From NCBI GenBank assembly GCA_947846985.1, contig CANTUZ010000001.1, positions 170,538,447 to 170,602,446 of the forward strand: a stretch of 64,000 bases of DNA, in the 5' to 3' direction. Below, piece by piece: positions 49,685-61,720 of this stretch (position 1 is its first letter; every line of letters starts with the position of its first letter). Both the position numbers and the translations under genes were made by a program. Source of the DNA: Fratercula arctica (taxonomy: Eukaryota; Chordata; Aves; Charadriiformes; Alcidae). The notes beneath the pieces are model-generated. The model saw only the letters and a program-made list of their open reading frames with translations. It was not told the DNA's origin and ran no database searches.

Positions 49685-50037
49685 TGTTGCAGAATGGCTT
49701 GAGGAGCAAGGTCATGGGACAATAGGGGAGTTATGTGAGATGAGAATAGCGTAGAAGCAAGTGGAAAGTTACAGCTCGGTGATGGGAAAGTACTAAGTAA
49801 ACAAGCCATGAGAATGCAGAAGCAAGAATAAGGAGCTGATAAGAACAGGGAACTAAGGCTGAACCCTGTCGTGTTGACAGAGAGCCAATCGCAGTGAGCA
49901 GATGACTTTTATAATTAGCCAATATTCAAGCGATGATGTAACCAGTAGCTATATAATGAAGCGTATTCGGGCAATAAACTGAAGCTTGCTTTATTACTCA
50001 CATTGAGTCGGCTGCTTGTCTTCCCTCGCTCGTCGCA
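49685..50037 (+). mobile_element. Solo LTR of an endogenous retrovirus (353 bp, alpha/beta-like)
   Basis: The block starts TGTTGCAGAATGG and ends CTCGTCGCA, the retroviral TG...CA pattern. It is flanked by GGCTCT (49679-49684) and GGCCCT (50038-50043), a 6-bp target duplication with one mismatch. Inside, in the right order, are two CCAAT boxes (49885-49889 and 49919-49923), a TATATAA box (49950-49956) and AATAAA (49973-49978), with a short R and about 40-60 bases of U5. Size and the tight TATA-to-AATAAA spacing resemble alpharetroviral-type LTRs. No primer-binding site or internal retroviral sequence follows, so it is a solo LTR left by recombination. The exact start rests on the duplication match and could be off by a few bases. 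Confidence 0.8.
49885..49978 (+). promoter_or_regulatory. LTR core promoter: two CCAAT boxes, TATA box, AATAAA
   Basis: CCAAT at 49885-49889 and 49919-49923, TATATAA at 49950-49956, and the polyadenylation signal AATAAA at 49973-49978. Transcription would be expected to begin near 49978-49985 on the plus strand. The AATAAA lies at or before that point, so transcripts starting here need not be cut by it. Activity is inferred only. Confidence 0.65.
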
Positions 50038-50072
50038 GGCCCTCGCAGTCTGCTCTGAGAGACAGCTTCTCC

Positions 50073-50225
50073 ATGTGCCCGCAGCTCTCAGCCATCAGCC
50101 GGTGGTTTGCCCTCACGCTGCTCCTCTGCTCTTATAACTTGGCTGCTCCCATACCCAACAGGAGTAACCAAAGCTCACATGCTAGTAGTAGTGTAAACCA
50201 AGCCACATTAGATTATTTCACTTGA
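50073..50225 (+). CDS. Short open frame resembling a secretory signal peptide (unproven)
   Basis: A 50-residue ATG frame begins 35 bases after the solo LTR and about 90 bases after the LTR's likely transcription start. The N-terminus looks like a signal peptide: one basic residue (R10), a hydrophobic core 'WFALTLLLCS' (residues 11-20), and a plausible cleavage site after 'NLAA' (residues 22-25). The remainder carries two N-glycosylation sequons (N29-R-S and N32-Q-S) and ends at a TGA. The ATG context is weak (pyrimidine at -3 and +4). I do not recognise the protein. It could be a first coding exon of an unknown gene, an LTR-driven new frame, or chance in a GC-rich patch. Confidence 0.2.
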   Translation: MCPQLSAISRWFALTLLLCSYNLAAPIPNRSNQSSHASSSVNQATLDYFT

Positions 50226-50344
50226 GACTTGGAGATATCTCTCCATCTTTAGTTCTTGCATCTCTGTAAATGTCAGTTTCTTTTAATTGGAGCAGGACAC
50301 TTTAATCAACTTCTTAAAAATAATTTTTAATTAAAAACGCTCCT

Positions 50345-50402
50345 TATATATACACACATATAACTGTATACATGTGTATAGTATACACACACATATATAT
50401 AT
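50345..50402. repeat. TA/CA-rich simple repeat
   Basis: Interrupted 'tatatatacacacatata' and 'acacacacatatatatat' units. Low-complexity alternating purine-pyrimidine sequence. Confidence 0.85.
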
Positions 50403-51988
50403 CTAAAATAAAAGCTGTGTGTACCCACTCTTTATACATGGAGAGCCTCCAAAAGAAAGCCTCCAAAACAAGAAGCAGTTGCCACTTTGTTCCCATGAGG
50501 TTGTTCAGGCAGTGAGCTATTACGGCACTAGGGTATAAAGCATCACAGCTACAGAAAAGCGATGTCTTATGTTTTAATTTCAGTGATTTGTAGTAAGTAT
50601 ACATTTTTTCCTTTGTGTGACTGTGGGATTAATACCAAATCATTTATTGGCCATGTGCTAGCAATCATCCTGAGGTCCTTGTCAAGTTTTGTAATGAATT
50701 CTTCTCGGTTCAGCACTTGGTTTTGGGTAATGGGAAGTCTGCCAGATTCTGAAATTTGATTTAAAGCTTTTAGCTAATTGTACTTCTTTTCTATTAGTTT
50801 CATTTAACAAATTTGTTGCAGTGAAACTGCAGCTTATGACCTTGTTTTTCTTCTAAAACAGAATAAATTGCTATAAAAATTTCACAGTAGGGAAGCAACA
50901 ATTTTAGTAGCAAAACTCACACCTCTCAAAATATTAAATCAGAATCCCTTTTTTAGGTAAAGAATGCGGTCCATTATTAAAACTAAACAAATACATAAAC
51001 TGCTGAGATTGTGCCTACATTTTTATTGAAATTCAATTTCATGGGAACCTTGACATGAGAGTTTGTTGGAAGTTCTGATGGTTCTAGGGAATAATGAAAT
51101 TCAGTTTATAAAATATGAGGATATTGGCACATCTTCTTTGCTTGGACCGGTAATCTTTTTTGATTAATTCATGCTGATGAATGAACTGCTTCAAAACAAT
51201 AATCCACAGTGGAAAGGCTGACCTCAAAGATGAGACATCAAGGGGAAGTATGAGTAGAAATACAGGTCAGGATCAGCTTAGCTTCTTGTGAACTCCTGGG
51301 ACCCTCATGCAAAATTTTGACTGTACAGTGCATGTACAGTGAGCCTGATATTACTGGGGAGGTGATGGAGAGTCCTTTCTGCACCTGACAAAACTTCAGT
51401 GGGATGGGCAGGTTGTCAGCAGGGAGGGTTAAGCTGGACCTTGGAGCTAATGGTTAAAGTCAGCTCTGAGCCAAGTCTTTATTACTGGTGAATGGTTTCT
51501 GTTGCTGGTACACTATTCTGTACACTTCCTAAATCATAGTGTCATCCTATTAGCCTCAGCTTCTGACAGCTACGATGATAATCTAAATTTAGGTGAACTT
51601 TGCTCATTTTCTACTCAGTGTATCTCCAAATACTTCCTCAGTAATTATTATTCAATACTGCACTTCTTAGAAAACTTTTTTGAAAAAATAAATTGTACTT
51701 AAATTTATTAGTGTGCCTGGGAAATGTTTACAAGGAAAGGTAACTAAGTAAATTCTAATTAAGCCATTAATACTTGACAGACCACACACTAGCTCGTTTT
51801 TCTTTCGGTGAAAGAGAATTGAAAATGTTTTTTTTTGGCCTGAGTCTTATGGTAAAACCTATAGAGCAGCTAGCCACCCAGATAGTTTTTCAAATGAAAG
51901 ACCAGGAATAGCAGAGATTCATTCATTTCATGTCTGGAACAGAAAAGGGAACCTGCACAGATGTCCTTTTCCAATGCTTTTAACAGCT

Positions 51989-52060
51989 AAGAAAAAAAAA
52001 GAAAAAAAAAAGAAAAAGAAAAAAAAAAAAAGAAAAAAAAAGAAAAAGAAAAAAAAAGAA
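51989..52060. repeat. (AnG) purine microsatellite
   Basis: About 72 bases consisting only of A runs of 5 to 12 separated by single G bases. No retroposed element with a poly(A) tail is recognisable upstream, so it is treated as a simple repeat with likely length variation. Confidence 0.95.
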
Positions 52061-55000
52061 CAATTCCACTTCAAACAAAAATCTTGAATGATAGATTGAA
52101 TCCCAAAGCTCTTATGGCTGTTCTACAGTCGCCTAATATCATTTGCTGTAGTCAAAAAGGAGCTCTGTGATTTAACACACAACAAACTTGTGCCAATCGT
52201 TCCATCACTTACTTGAATTGACAGCATGTTTTCACATATTCAGCTTTTAATGTCTGCCCTGAAATCGGATCGTTGATTTTGACACATCCCTTTATGCTTT
52301 CCACTTACTAGATTTTGAACAAGTGGGAATGTGACTTACACATTAAAGTCTTCCTGTAGTAACTGTCACACACAGCACCATATTCAAGGACTTTTCTGCC
52401 AAGTTCGTGACTTCTCGCTTTCAGTCCCATGCTTGCAAAGTGTCCCCACCAGGTAGAAACCGATATCAGAAACATCCAGCATAAAAAGGGAGGGCTTATC
52501 TTATGGAAATATTTTTCAGGAAGAACATAGCTTTTATGGACAATAATAAACCATTTCAACAGTAATGTTCCTTTACCAGTTTAAATTAATTGTTGTAATT
52601 GCCAGCTGTTACTGATTACTTCCTGGGCCATGTGAGAAGTATGAAATATGCTCAGATTCAGAGGGGCTAAACAAGTTTGAAATGATGCAGCTTGCACCTT
52701 TTCTGGTCCTTCTTAAGGAATTGCGCTGTTGGGTTGTCATCCATATATCACTGAACTCTGCAGGTTCCCATTTCACTGACTTTTGTAGTCTCTTTTAGAC
52801 CAAGGGTTTTTTTGGTCTCTATTGCACTAATTAAAAATTTTAACTGCATATAAACTTAAACCACAGTCAGTTCTACTGAATGCGAAAGATGGAACAGGAA
52901 CTTAAATAATTTACAGCAGGAAGCAGCAGCTGGGAGGAAAATGCGTGTCTTGGGTGAGCAAAGACAGGAGTGTGAAAGACTGGACCTGGAGCAGGACAAC
53001 TCTGTTTGCTTTTGTTTCTAGCAGTCCTTTAGCCTGAGATGTTTGGTGTTCTCCGACCAATTATTTGTTAAAACCCACTGAACCCTCATGATCAAAAATT
53101 ACTATGCTTGCTGTTATAACGTAAGACTTAATTGATGGTTAAACAGTTTTAGTCACTTCACTAAGTGGAGGGTAGTCAGATTAGGAGAAACAGTTGGCAC
53201 ATTTATGCAAAGGGAGAAAACACAACATTAAAGGCCATTCTCATCCAGGAATTTTTGCTGTTGCCCACTCTGGCACTGTTTTTAGCATACACATGCATGT
53301 TTGATTGCGGTCACTATATCCTTTGGCTACCAGAGCCTCTTTACTCCCCCAAGTAAAATAAGCTGTATTAAGAGACACTCCAGGAGCCACAAAACGGGAA
53401 CAATTCCGAGAATCAGGTATCACACAAAAAGTTAGTGCACAATTATTATGCTGTATTTCATATACGTATTGTCAGGCTAAAAGTCAAGAATAACTGGGAT
53501 TTATTTAGATTTGACTGTTTTGTTGAAGTTTTGGTATAAATTCTCAAGCGACTGAATTGGTGCTAGAGTTTACTAAAGGCGACAAGGTTAGAGGTCAGCT
53601 ATCCCAAAGTGTTTCACTGTTGCCAGGTCTATCAAGAGACAATGATACATAGCAGACAATTATCTATTTGTATGCTCAGATCATGTCTGATTTATCGTCC
53701 TGGTAGATCCAGGCCAATGCAGCACTCCTCCCTGCGGTGTTCCCCATCAGCGTCAGAGGTGAAGATGAGAGAAATGGACTTGAAAGCTGGAAAAAGAAGA
53801 ACAGTTACAACAGCTACAGTTGTCAGCTAAGAGAGGAAGCAGGCATTGAAAATAAATGAAATCCTGGCTGTTCTTGTTAGGAAGAAAACAGAAAGTTAGA
53901 TGAATGAGGGGAAAAAATACCTTTTTAATAAGAAGTCTACCATAAGTCAATTAAACACAGTGCATAATGATGATGATGCGAATGCATTTATTTACCTGTC
54001 TTTGCCTCTGCCTTTTCCATACATCTGTGATGATGTAATACATTTTGAATGCTATAAATAGGTGCTTGCATTTGTATTTTACCAGCTTTGCTTGGGTTAG
54101 GTAATTTTAAATAGATTTAACTAGATTACGTCAAAATATTATTTATTCAAGGTATGGTAAGCTTGCCTTGGAGAAATTCTCAGTTGTAAGGTTTGGTTAC
54201 ATTAGTTCTGTCAGTAAAAATAACATTTCACCCCCAAAGCAAGTATTTTTAATGACTAGATTTAAAGGATGAAGTACAACTATAAACTAGCCTCAAACAG
54301 TTTTGCTGTATGTATATAAAATATTTTCTGTTGGCTAATTTTGAGGCACTTCTACTTGAAAAAAACTTTAAAGCAGTGGAACTTTGATTGTCCAGCTGAC
54401 AATCTTTTGTTTACAGATTAGCATGAAAAATTAGCATCATTAACTTGCTGAGTGTTCAGTGAGAGAATCAGCAGTTACCTCTCTCCTACTTCTTGAGGAC
54501 AAAACAAATGACCCCTTCATATTAAATAGTATTATCAAGCATCTTGTAAATGTAGCTCACTTAATTATATTGTTCAGAAAAATAATCTTTTAAGACAGGA
54601 GAGCATGTGTGTTACCACAGTTTGGGAAGAACTCACAAAGACCCACCCTCATATTAGTTTTGATATTGAACTTTGTCACACACCAGCTGAACGAGGCATC
54701 ATTAATTTTCTCCATATATTGGTTTATTTAGAATTTGGCTTTGAGACAATTTCATAACTTCTCTGTTGGTGTGTAATCTACACTGGAACTTAAATCACAA
54801 TGTTTTAGGCTTTGAATCTGTTCAAATTCAAATGTGCACCCAGGACAAGGATGCTACGGGTTTTTATGCAGCAAAAAATTGTTTTCCAGATTTGAAGAAC
54901 TAACCTACTAATGAAGAACTAAAAGGGTGGTCATGGTGGTGGTGGCAGCACCCCATATAATGCAAAAAATATGAATTCCAAAACAGTATGATCTGGATTT

Positions 55001-56888
55001 TTAAAAGCCTTGATAACCTATGATTTTAAGGGGAATGAATGGAAACAGCTTCTTATGGGCTGCACAGAACAGAGCAACCAAGAGAAGCACTTATTATTCC
55101 AGCACACTTCAACAATAAACCACCTTCAACCTCAGTTTCTGCTACAAAATAGATCTTCATATCATTACCTATGATTTAAGTAGGTGCTATATAAATGCAC
55201 ACTGCTGAAACAAACAGGCAGAAAGAGAGTAGGAGCTTGGGATCCTCTCGCTCCCATGGTGATGCTCCTTCCAATACAGTAAAGTTCTGATCTATGACAA
55301 CAACTCCTAAATGAAACAGTAATATAAGCAATAGCAAGGCGTTGTATCTTGAATAAATGATCATAATCTTCCCTATTGAACTAACAGCTTTTTCAAAATA
55401 ATTAGGCTCAAATCTCCCAGGATAATGACATTTTGAAAACACTGAATGTATGACATTCCATGTGAGGAATACCCTCTGTAATTATTTACTTTTAATTGCC
55501 TAACTATTCAGAGATGATTTAAGTTAGGCAAAACAAACTGATGACAGATTAATAATTTTTAGATTAAAAACTATGTATATTCCTTCATGATTTACACTCA
55601 TATATGTCACTGGTAAAGTATATTGCCTCTACTGTGCTTCACTCAGTCAATTACCTGATCTTAATCACACGTTTTTGTGGAGCACTGGTACAATTCAGTC
55701 CCTTTCAGGAAGAAAATGTGAGCATCTTGAATGGCTATAACACTACCAGAAACCACTCTCAGTTATTTCCTAATTTAAAGATTTTTTGCTTGGTTCTTTT
55801 CTTCTGTGCAGGACTTCAGCTGCTTCAGCTGTTACCTTGGCAACTGTTTGGTCATTTATATTGCAAACACTGTTTGTAAGCTACAAAGAGCTTTTTGAGA
55901 GAAAAGAGAAAGATTAAATATTAATAAAAAATTCTTGTTCTCTTTAGCCTTTCTGTTTCTGCAGTCCCTCACTACTCCATGAAAGAAAACCGTGGGGACC
56001 CTACTAGAGCTTGAATTTCTGGTAGGTAGAAATGAAGGGGGTGGGGGGAAAGAATAAGGGTCTGTGCAAACGCATTTCTGTGATAGTACGAAGTTGTAAA
56101 AGAAAAATACTGAATGCATGCAACTCTGAAGCCCTTGGAAAGGAACTTCAGAGTTTGAAGACTCCTTAAAAACAATTAAGAATTAAAATGAATAAATAAT
56201 ATAATAATGATGGAAAAAGAGTACTAGAACTCAGAGAGATGAAAACCTCTAAATTGGGGTAAAGGCTGTTGCGTGTAGTGTACTGTAGTCTGATATAGAA
56301 ATATCATGCTATTTCAGTAACTGAAATGCCATACCTGTGCACTGGCAGTTCTACTCTGTTTTTCAGCAAGTTGACAGAGCCAGTGCCGATCCCTCTGCTA
56401 GACAATTTCCACCATCTGGCTTGTTCAAAGCCAACAGGAGTGTCTCGACCCCGTAAAGCTCTCAGCTCTGTAGACATAACCAGAGACTATGAATCAAGCA
56501 ACAGTCAAAAATTCCAAACAAGAGTTCCAGTAATGTACATTTACAAACTAAAAGATTACTATGATCGAACTCGTAATTACTTATGAACTCCGGATAACAG
56601 TATTCTGCTGTTTGACATATACTTAGGAATGCATGATTTCAGTGGCCCTTGCTCTCCCAGCACAGTAGTGAAAGAAACACTAGTTTCTTTCAGGATACAG
56701 CTAGTAGATCAGTATTCCTACATAAAGATATCTCAAATAATTTGGAAATTGCCAAAATACCTTGAAAAAAGAAGAAAAGACAGTTTATGTCGAGATATGA
56801 AGGACAAACACATTCATTCCCTTGGGTACAGAAGACTTGAAATCTGAATTAGCATAAATTGTATGTGGTTAAACTGAAGATCAATTAT

Positions 56889-56908
56889 AAAAAAAAAAAA
56901 AAAAAAAA
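56889..56908. repeat. A20 homopolymer
   Basis: Twenty consecutive A bases. It could be the tail of an old retroposed copy lying upstream (about 56300-56880), but no parent sequence is recognised. Confidence 0.9.
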
Positions 56909-57125
56909 CAGAAAAATCAAGAAAATTGATAGCAAAAAGCTAGTATATATGAACTTACAGCAACAATTTTGTGTCTAACTGAAGAATACATAAAAATTGG
57001 TTTAAACATGAAAGATCGTTAAACTGACACAATCTTTTCGGCACAATAGTATCACAGACGCTGCAATAAGAGTAGCTGATTATCAGACAAACTGTGCTGT
57101 GTGTGTGAAGAAACAGAATTATATG

Positions 57126-57141
57126 AAAAAAAAAAAAAAAA
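57126..57141. repeat. A16 homopolymer
   Basis: Sixteen consecutive A bases followed by CACAAAATGG. Simple repeat. Confidence 0.9.
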
Positions 57142-60100
57142 CACAAAATGGAAAAAAATGCAATGAGGGATTAGGAAGGAACCAAGATGGAATACAAGGA
57201 TAATGGTGGCAAGGAATCCGAAGAAAATGCTGAAAGGAATGACAGTGAAATACTGCATCATCTCCAATTTCTAGAGTAGCAGATTCACAGCAATAACAGT
57301 GCCTATGGAAAATAAACAAAGAAAAACCTTCACTACAGTGATAATAAAAAGAAGAAAGAGTATAATGAAATGTTTCCACGAGCTATTTGTAGATTAGCAT
57401 CAAAGAAACTATTAAGTTGTAATGGAAATTAAACATTCACGATTGCATAGAACAGTTTCTCACACCACAAAGAGATGACACATGCAGAGAGAGACTGAAG
57501 TCAAGGAAATCCGTTGGTAAATCTAAGCCAGTGGGAAATTTGTGTTGATGAACTCATCACTAAAATATTTAATCTTTTTAACGAAATACAGGATTAATAA
57601 AAGCTCTCAAAAAGATATCGTTATGGACTAAGTATCGAAGAAACGTGATTTGAGTTACTCCAATAGTTAGTGTGGTATTTTATTTCTGTTGGTGACAACC
57701 AGTTTACCATAGCACCACGTTAACCAGCAAAAAGGCAGTAACTGGTTAAAGACGAGAAGCTGGGATTTCGACATGAAAAGTCGCACACTCACCAGATTTT
57801 CAATATAAACCTGATTTAAAAACTGTTTTCTGATTCAGATTATCTAAATGAAACTGTTCTTTGAAGAAGTGAAATTTAAAAAGAAATCTTCAAGAAGAAA
57901 TCTTTAAGAGGAAATGACACGAGGTTGTTCTTTTAAAGTGACAGGAAAACATGCCAGCAAGAGAATATTTTCTTCCAGAATTGCACAAACAGAGCTAATA
58001 ATTAATTGCAAAAATCAAATCAGTTTTCACCACAGGTATTGTGGTAGAAGGCACAAGGTTACCTGGCCCTGGACCATTCATTTTCTTCACTGGTATTGTG
58101 AATTCTAATAATAACCAAAGAAAAATAATGTCTAAATTGCCAAAGTAGCAGTTTCAGCTGATCATTGAAAATCTACAACTTAAAAAAAAGATCCTAGGAA
58201 ATTGAAATACTAAATACTTTTTCCTCTAATTTTTTCTGGAAGCTAGAAATAACTAAGCATATCTTAGCAACAAATCAAGAGAATTTCTAAGACAGACATA
58301 TTCTGTACATGGAGGAACACACAAAAGATGACCTACGCTATTCGGTGTAGAAGACCGAGAAAGATAATCCTAGCATTGGCAGTGACGGTGCAGCCTGCTT
58401 CATGTTCTCTATCTCGTTAGATGACACAGAAACAAATCACCGTCAGCATAAAACAAGTGGCATGATCATCAGGTTAGCTGGCTACATCGTTCACGTTGAA
58501 TCTGCGACATGGTTCTTCATGCAGTGTCGTATCAAATTCAGAATTTACTATCAGTGACTTGCAAAATTTTACCTCTCATTCATCATGTAAGCTTTTTTAT
58601 TGCACCAGTGCGCAAACCGCTTCATGTCTTCCTCACAGTATCTTTTATCATTCCTTGCACACTCTGCACAGTTGCAATTTATAACTTCTTCCCAGATGTT
58701 CAAGTCTTTAATTCATTAAAGGCATAAATTCAGCGAGCCTTTAAAGCAAATTCACATATTTAGACATGTATTTAGTTCTATTAAGTCAATACTTCAAAGT
58801 GATCTTTAAATGAAGCTCATACCCTAAGGGGTATTTTTGAACCAGAGCTAGAAATCCTGTCAGAAATTCATTTCTGGCGTGCAGACTTTGTTCCATTGTG
58901 TTTCGAGATTGTAGCAGACTACTGTATGTCTAAGCTGCACAGCGTGTGCTCAACTGACAGTCAGACTCGCCTAACACACACCTGTGTCATTGGTACACTA
59001 GCGATGTCCACTAATGTTCAGAGAGCAGTAAATTTCTTAGGTCAGAAAATTTACTTTCCTTCTGTTCAAGTACAGTGAGTACACAAGAAATAAAAACACT
59101 CATTAGTTTGGGGGGAAAAAAATAAAAAGGAAAAAAAGCGCTATTTTCTGCCACTAAGGCCAAATTTTAAAGGGGATATAGGTGCTTGAGACGTTCAATT
59201 GCTGCTTGAAGCCTGAAGACTAAGATATATTAGCTCCCTTGTGAGGCTTAGGTAAAACCAGTAAAATTCATCATTGGATCCAGAGTTTTAAATTGTGACC
59301 TGGGGAGGCGAGGCTACTCTTGGGGGGAGCAAATCAGGGGTCTGCTTTTTATTCTACTATCAATGATAAAACTTGAAAGTCATTTACCTTTTTAATGTTA
59401 GTACAATATAAATTTGTCTCCATATTTTTTTATTTGACTGATTAAGCTTTCACAAAAATATGACTAACGGAAGCTGATTTGTCAGGATTAGAATTTCCTA
59501 GCGGAGCTGTAATACTGATTGTTTCTAGCACCAGAGCCAGGCAAATTTTCCATCTTAAGGAGAGAATAAAATAAAACCAGATAGGTTGAAACAGCTTGAG
59601 AGATCTAGGTTTGCAAAATTCTGTGCATGTTTCAGCTGGCTGATGAGAGTAGGCATCATATGATCATCCGTATGTTTTTCTGGGCTGACAGACAAAAATT
59701 AACTGTTTCTGGGTTTAGTTCATTGGAATTTAGGAACTCTATTTTTGCGTCTTAGGGAACTCAAATATGAAACCATGTTCCTAGGAATTCTACTTGGTTT
59801 TTTAGGAAACGAGAAAGAAATGCAGAAAAAGAAACTGTGCCTAGCTGTAAAAGAAACTTTTTCTGGTCAAAAGTGAAAACTTTTTTTAACTTGAGAGTCT
59901 CATCAGCCACATTTTTTGGTCTGTCACAGAAACCCTCACCACAGCAACAGTTATCTGACAGTTGCTCTCTTAAACAATCAGACTAATATCACCTGATGCA
60001 TTGATACCTTTAGTATTCAACAATGCTGGATTGAATATCCTAACAGAGCATCTTTTCCCCTTGAAATTTTAATTTATGGACCCTGTATTTGGGACCCACC

Positions 60101-60729
60101 CCACAGAGGGCAGTGGCAACAACATGTGCACTCATATCTGAGCTGCATTTCTAGATTTCCCCAATTACATTTTGGCTAATAAATCTGTTAACCCAATTCG
60201 GGAAGGACGGAAGACAGATTTATGTGGCTTCTTCTGCACTGAAAAAATTTAGTATCAGAAAATCAGAAGCTGGGTTGCATCCTGTTCCTCCAGTTATTTT
60301 GTGCTATTTCTGCCCCACTTTTAACCTCTGGGGTCTAGTGGAATCAGGAATAACCTTTTCTGTATGCATGCAGGCTGTGACCTCTACAGCTTCATACTTG
60401 CTTTCAGCTCAACCAACAGCCATCCATTTCATTAGCATCTTATTTCAGGAAAAAGAGCACCTGGAACCCAAAACCTTATAGACCGGCATCCCTCATCTGT
60501 ATGCAGAATATCAGCAATTCATTGATGGAAAATACTGTGATACTTTGCCCAGGAGAATTTTGTTTGCTTACTGCTGGGAATATGCTGCATGCCTGTTGGG
60601 TTGTGTGTTCCTTTGCTCAAAAACTTGTCCTATGCCTGCCCTTTTTAACTGTTCATCACAACTTCCTTCTCTATGCTTTGATTTAAATTAGGTTTCAGAG
60701 TCTACTCGTGCTTTTTTTCACTTTTTACA

Positions 60730-60756
60730 CAAAAGGTAGTATAATACTACCTTTTG
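60730..60756. repeat. Perfect 27-base palindrome (13-bp arms, 1-base centre)
   Basis: CAAAAGGTAGTAT at 60730-60742 and ATACTACCTTTTG at 60744-60756 are exact reverse complements around a single A at 60743. A perfect match of this length is uncommon in unique sequence. No binding-site family is recognised. Confidence 0.9.
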
Positions 60757-61155
60757 GGTTTTTTGTATTTTCTCCCAACAGCAGCACCTTTGGTGTTATT
60801 TCTTTGACCTTGAACCAGTTCCCATCTCCTGCCAAGTGCCATGGATCCTAGAAAGTGCTTGTTCTGCAGTTGTAATTTTGCTGCTTCATATAAAAGAGCA
60901 GAGCTTGCTCTGGAGCCCTTGCTATAAATAGAACAGAATTTTTCTTAGGTCTCCTACTGATTTGCCAGATTGATTGTATCTCTGCTAATCAACCTGAATA
61001 ATACATTGGCATTCTCCTTTTCTCTTAAAATCATACTGTATAAATAATTTGCTTGTTTGCCTGATCCTTCTGAAAGGTTATTTATATTGCTTTAAATAGA
61101 AGAATATCTTTATTATGCCTGGGTGTTTTAACCCTTAATTTTACATTGAAACATC

Positions 61156-61188
61156 ATTATATGTACACATCACTTGTGTACATATAAT
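61156..61188. repeat. Perfect inverted repeat (14-bp arms, 5-base loop)
   Basis: ATTATATGTACACA at 61156-61169 and TGTGTACATATAAT at 61175-61188 are exact reverse complements around the loop TCACT. It could form a hairpin in RNA or a cruciform in DNA. It is much smaller than a microRNA precursor. Confidence 0.9.
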
Positions 61189-61589
61189 TGAGCTATTTGA
61201 AGGTTAATTCTGACAAGATGACCTTAAACTACATTTTTCCCCTTCTCTTTCCATCTTTTCCATCTTTCTGGAAGCCAGGTTTTAGAACATGTCGGTTAAA
61301 CCAGGAAGGTTTTTATCAAGGCTTTAAGTAAAAAACTTGCTCTCTTCCCCTCAAACTCCCTTATAAATGCCCTGAAATGGCTGTTTTAAATTATAGATTA
61401 AAATCCTGAAAAATTTTAGTATAAAAAAAATTTCCAGTTTAGATATCTCAGTGTGGAAAGGGAGAGAAATTTGGTTAATAAGGCTTTTAAAAATAACATA
61501 ATTAAGAATCCATGTCATTAAGAATATAATGAAGAATTGGTCACTGATACGGCAATTTCATTATTATGAAGAGGAAATCTATAGGTCTA

Positions 61590-61665
61590 TTTAAAAAGTG
61601 ATTGGCAATACAGCATTAAATATTTGCATAGTTCGCAAGTCCATTTAAATAGAGTATCCTCTAAT
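61590..61665. promoter_or_regulatory. Candidate octamer-type regulatory stretch (weak)
   Basis: Contains 'aaatatttgcatagttcgc' near 61618-61636, including an octamer-like ATTTGCATA, next to 'tccatttaaatag' near 61640-61652. Only the motif is seen; regulation is inference. Confidence 0.12.
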
Positions 61666-61707
61666 TTCTTTTGGAAGAAAGGACTTGCATCTGCAAAGTT
61701 TTCAATG

Positions 61708-61720
61708 AAAAAAAAAAAAA
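61708..61720. repeat. A13 homopolymer
   Basis: Thirteen consecutive A bases, within a chance frame. Confidence 0.9.

Noticed and set aside
55176..55442. 88-codon minus-strand frame with a hydrophobic stretch
   Set aside because: One hydrophobic run in AT-rich DNA is expected by chance. No homology or start context.
61156..61188. Hairpin as a microRNA precursor
   Set aside because: The stem is only 14 bp with a five-base loop, far below precursor size.
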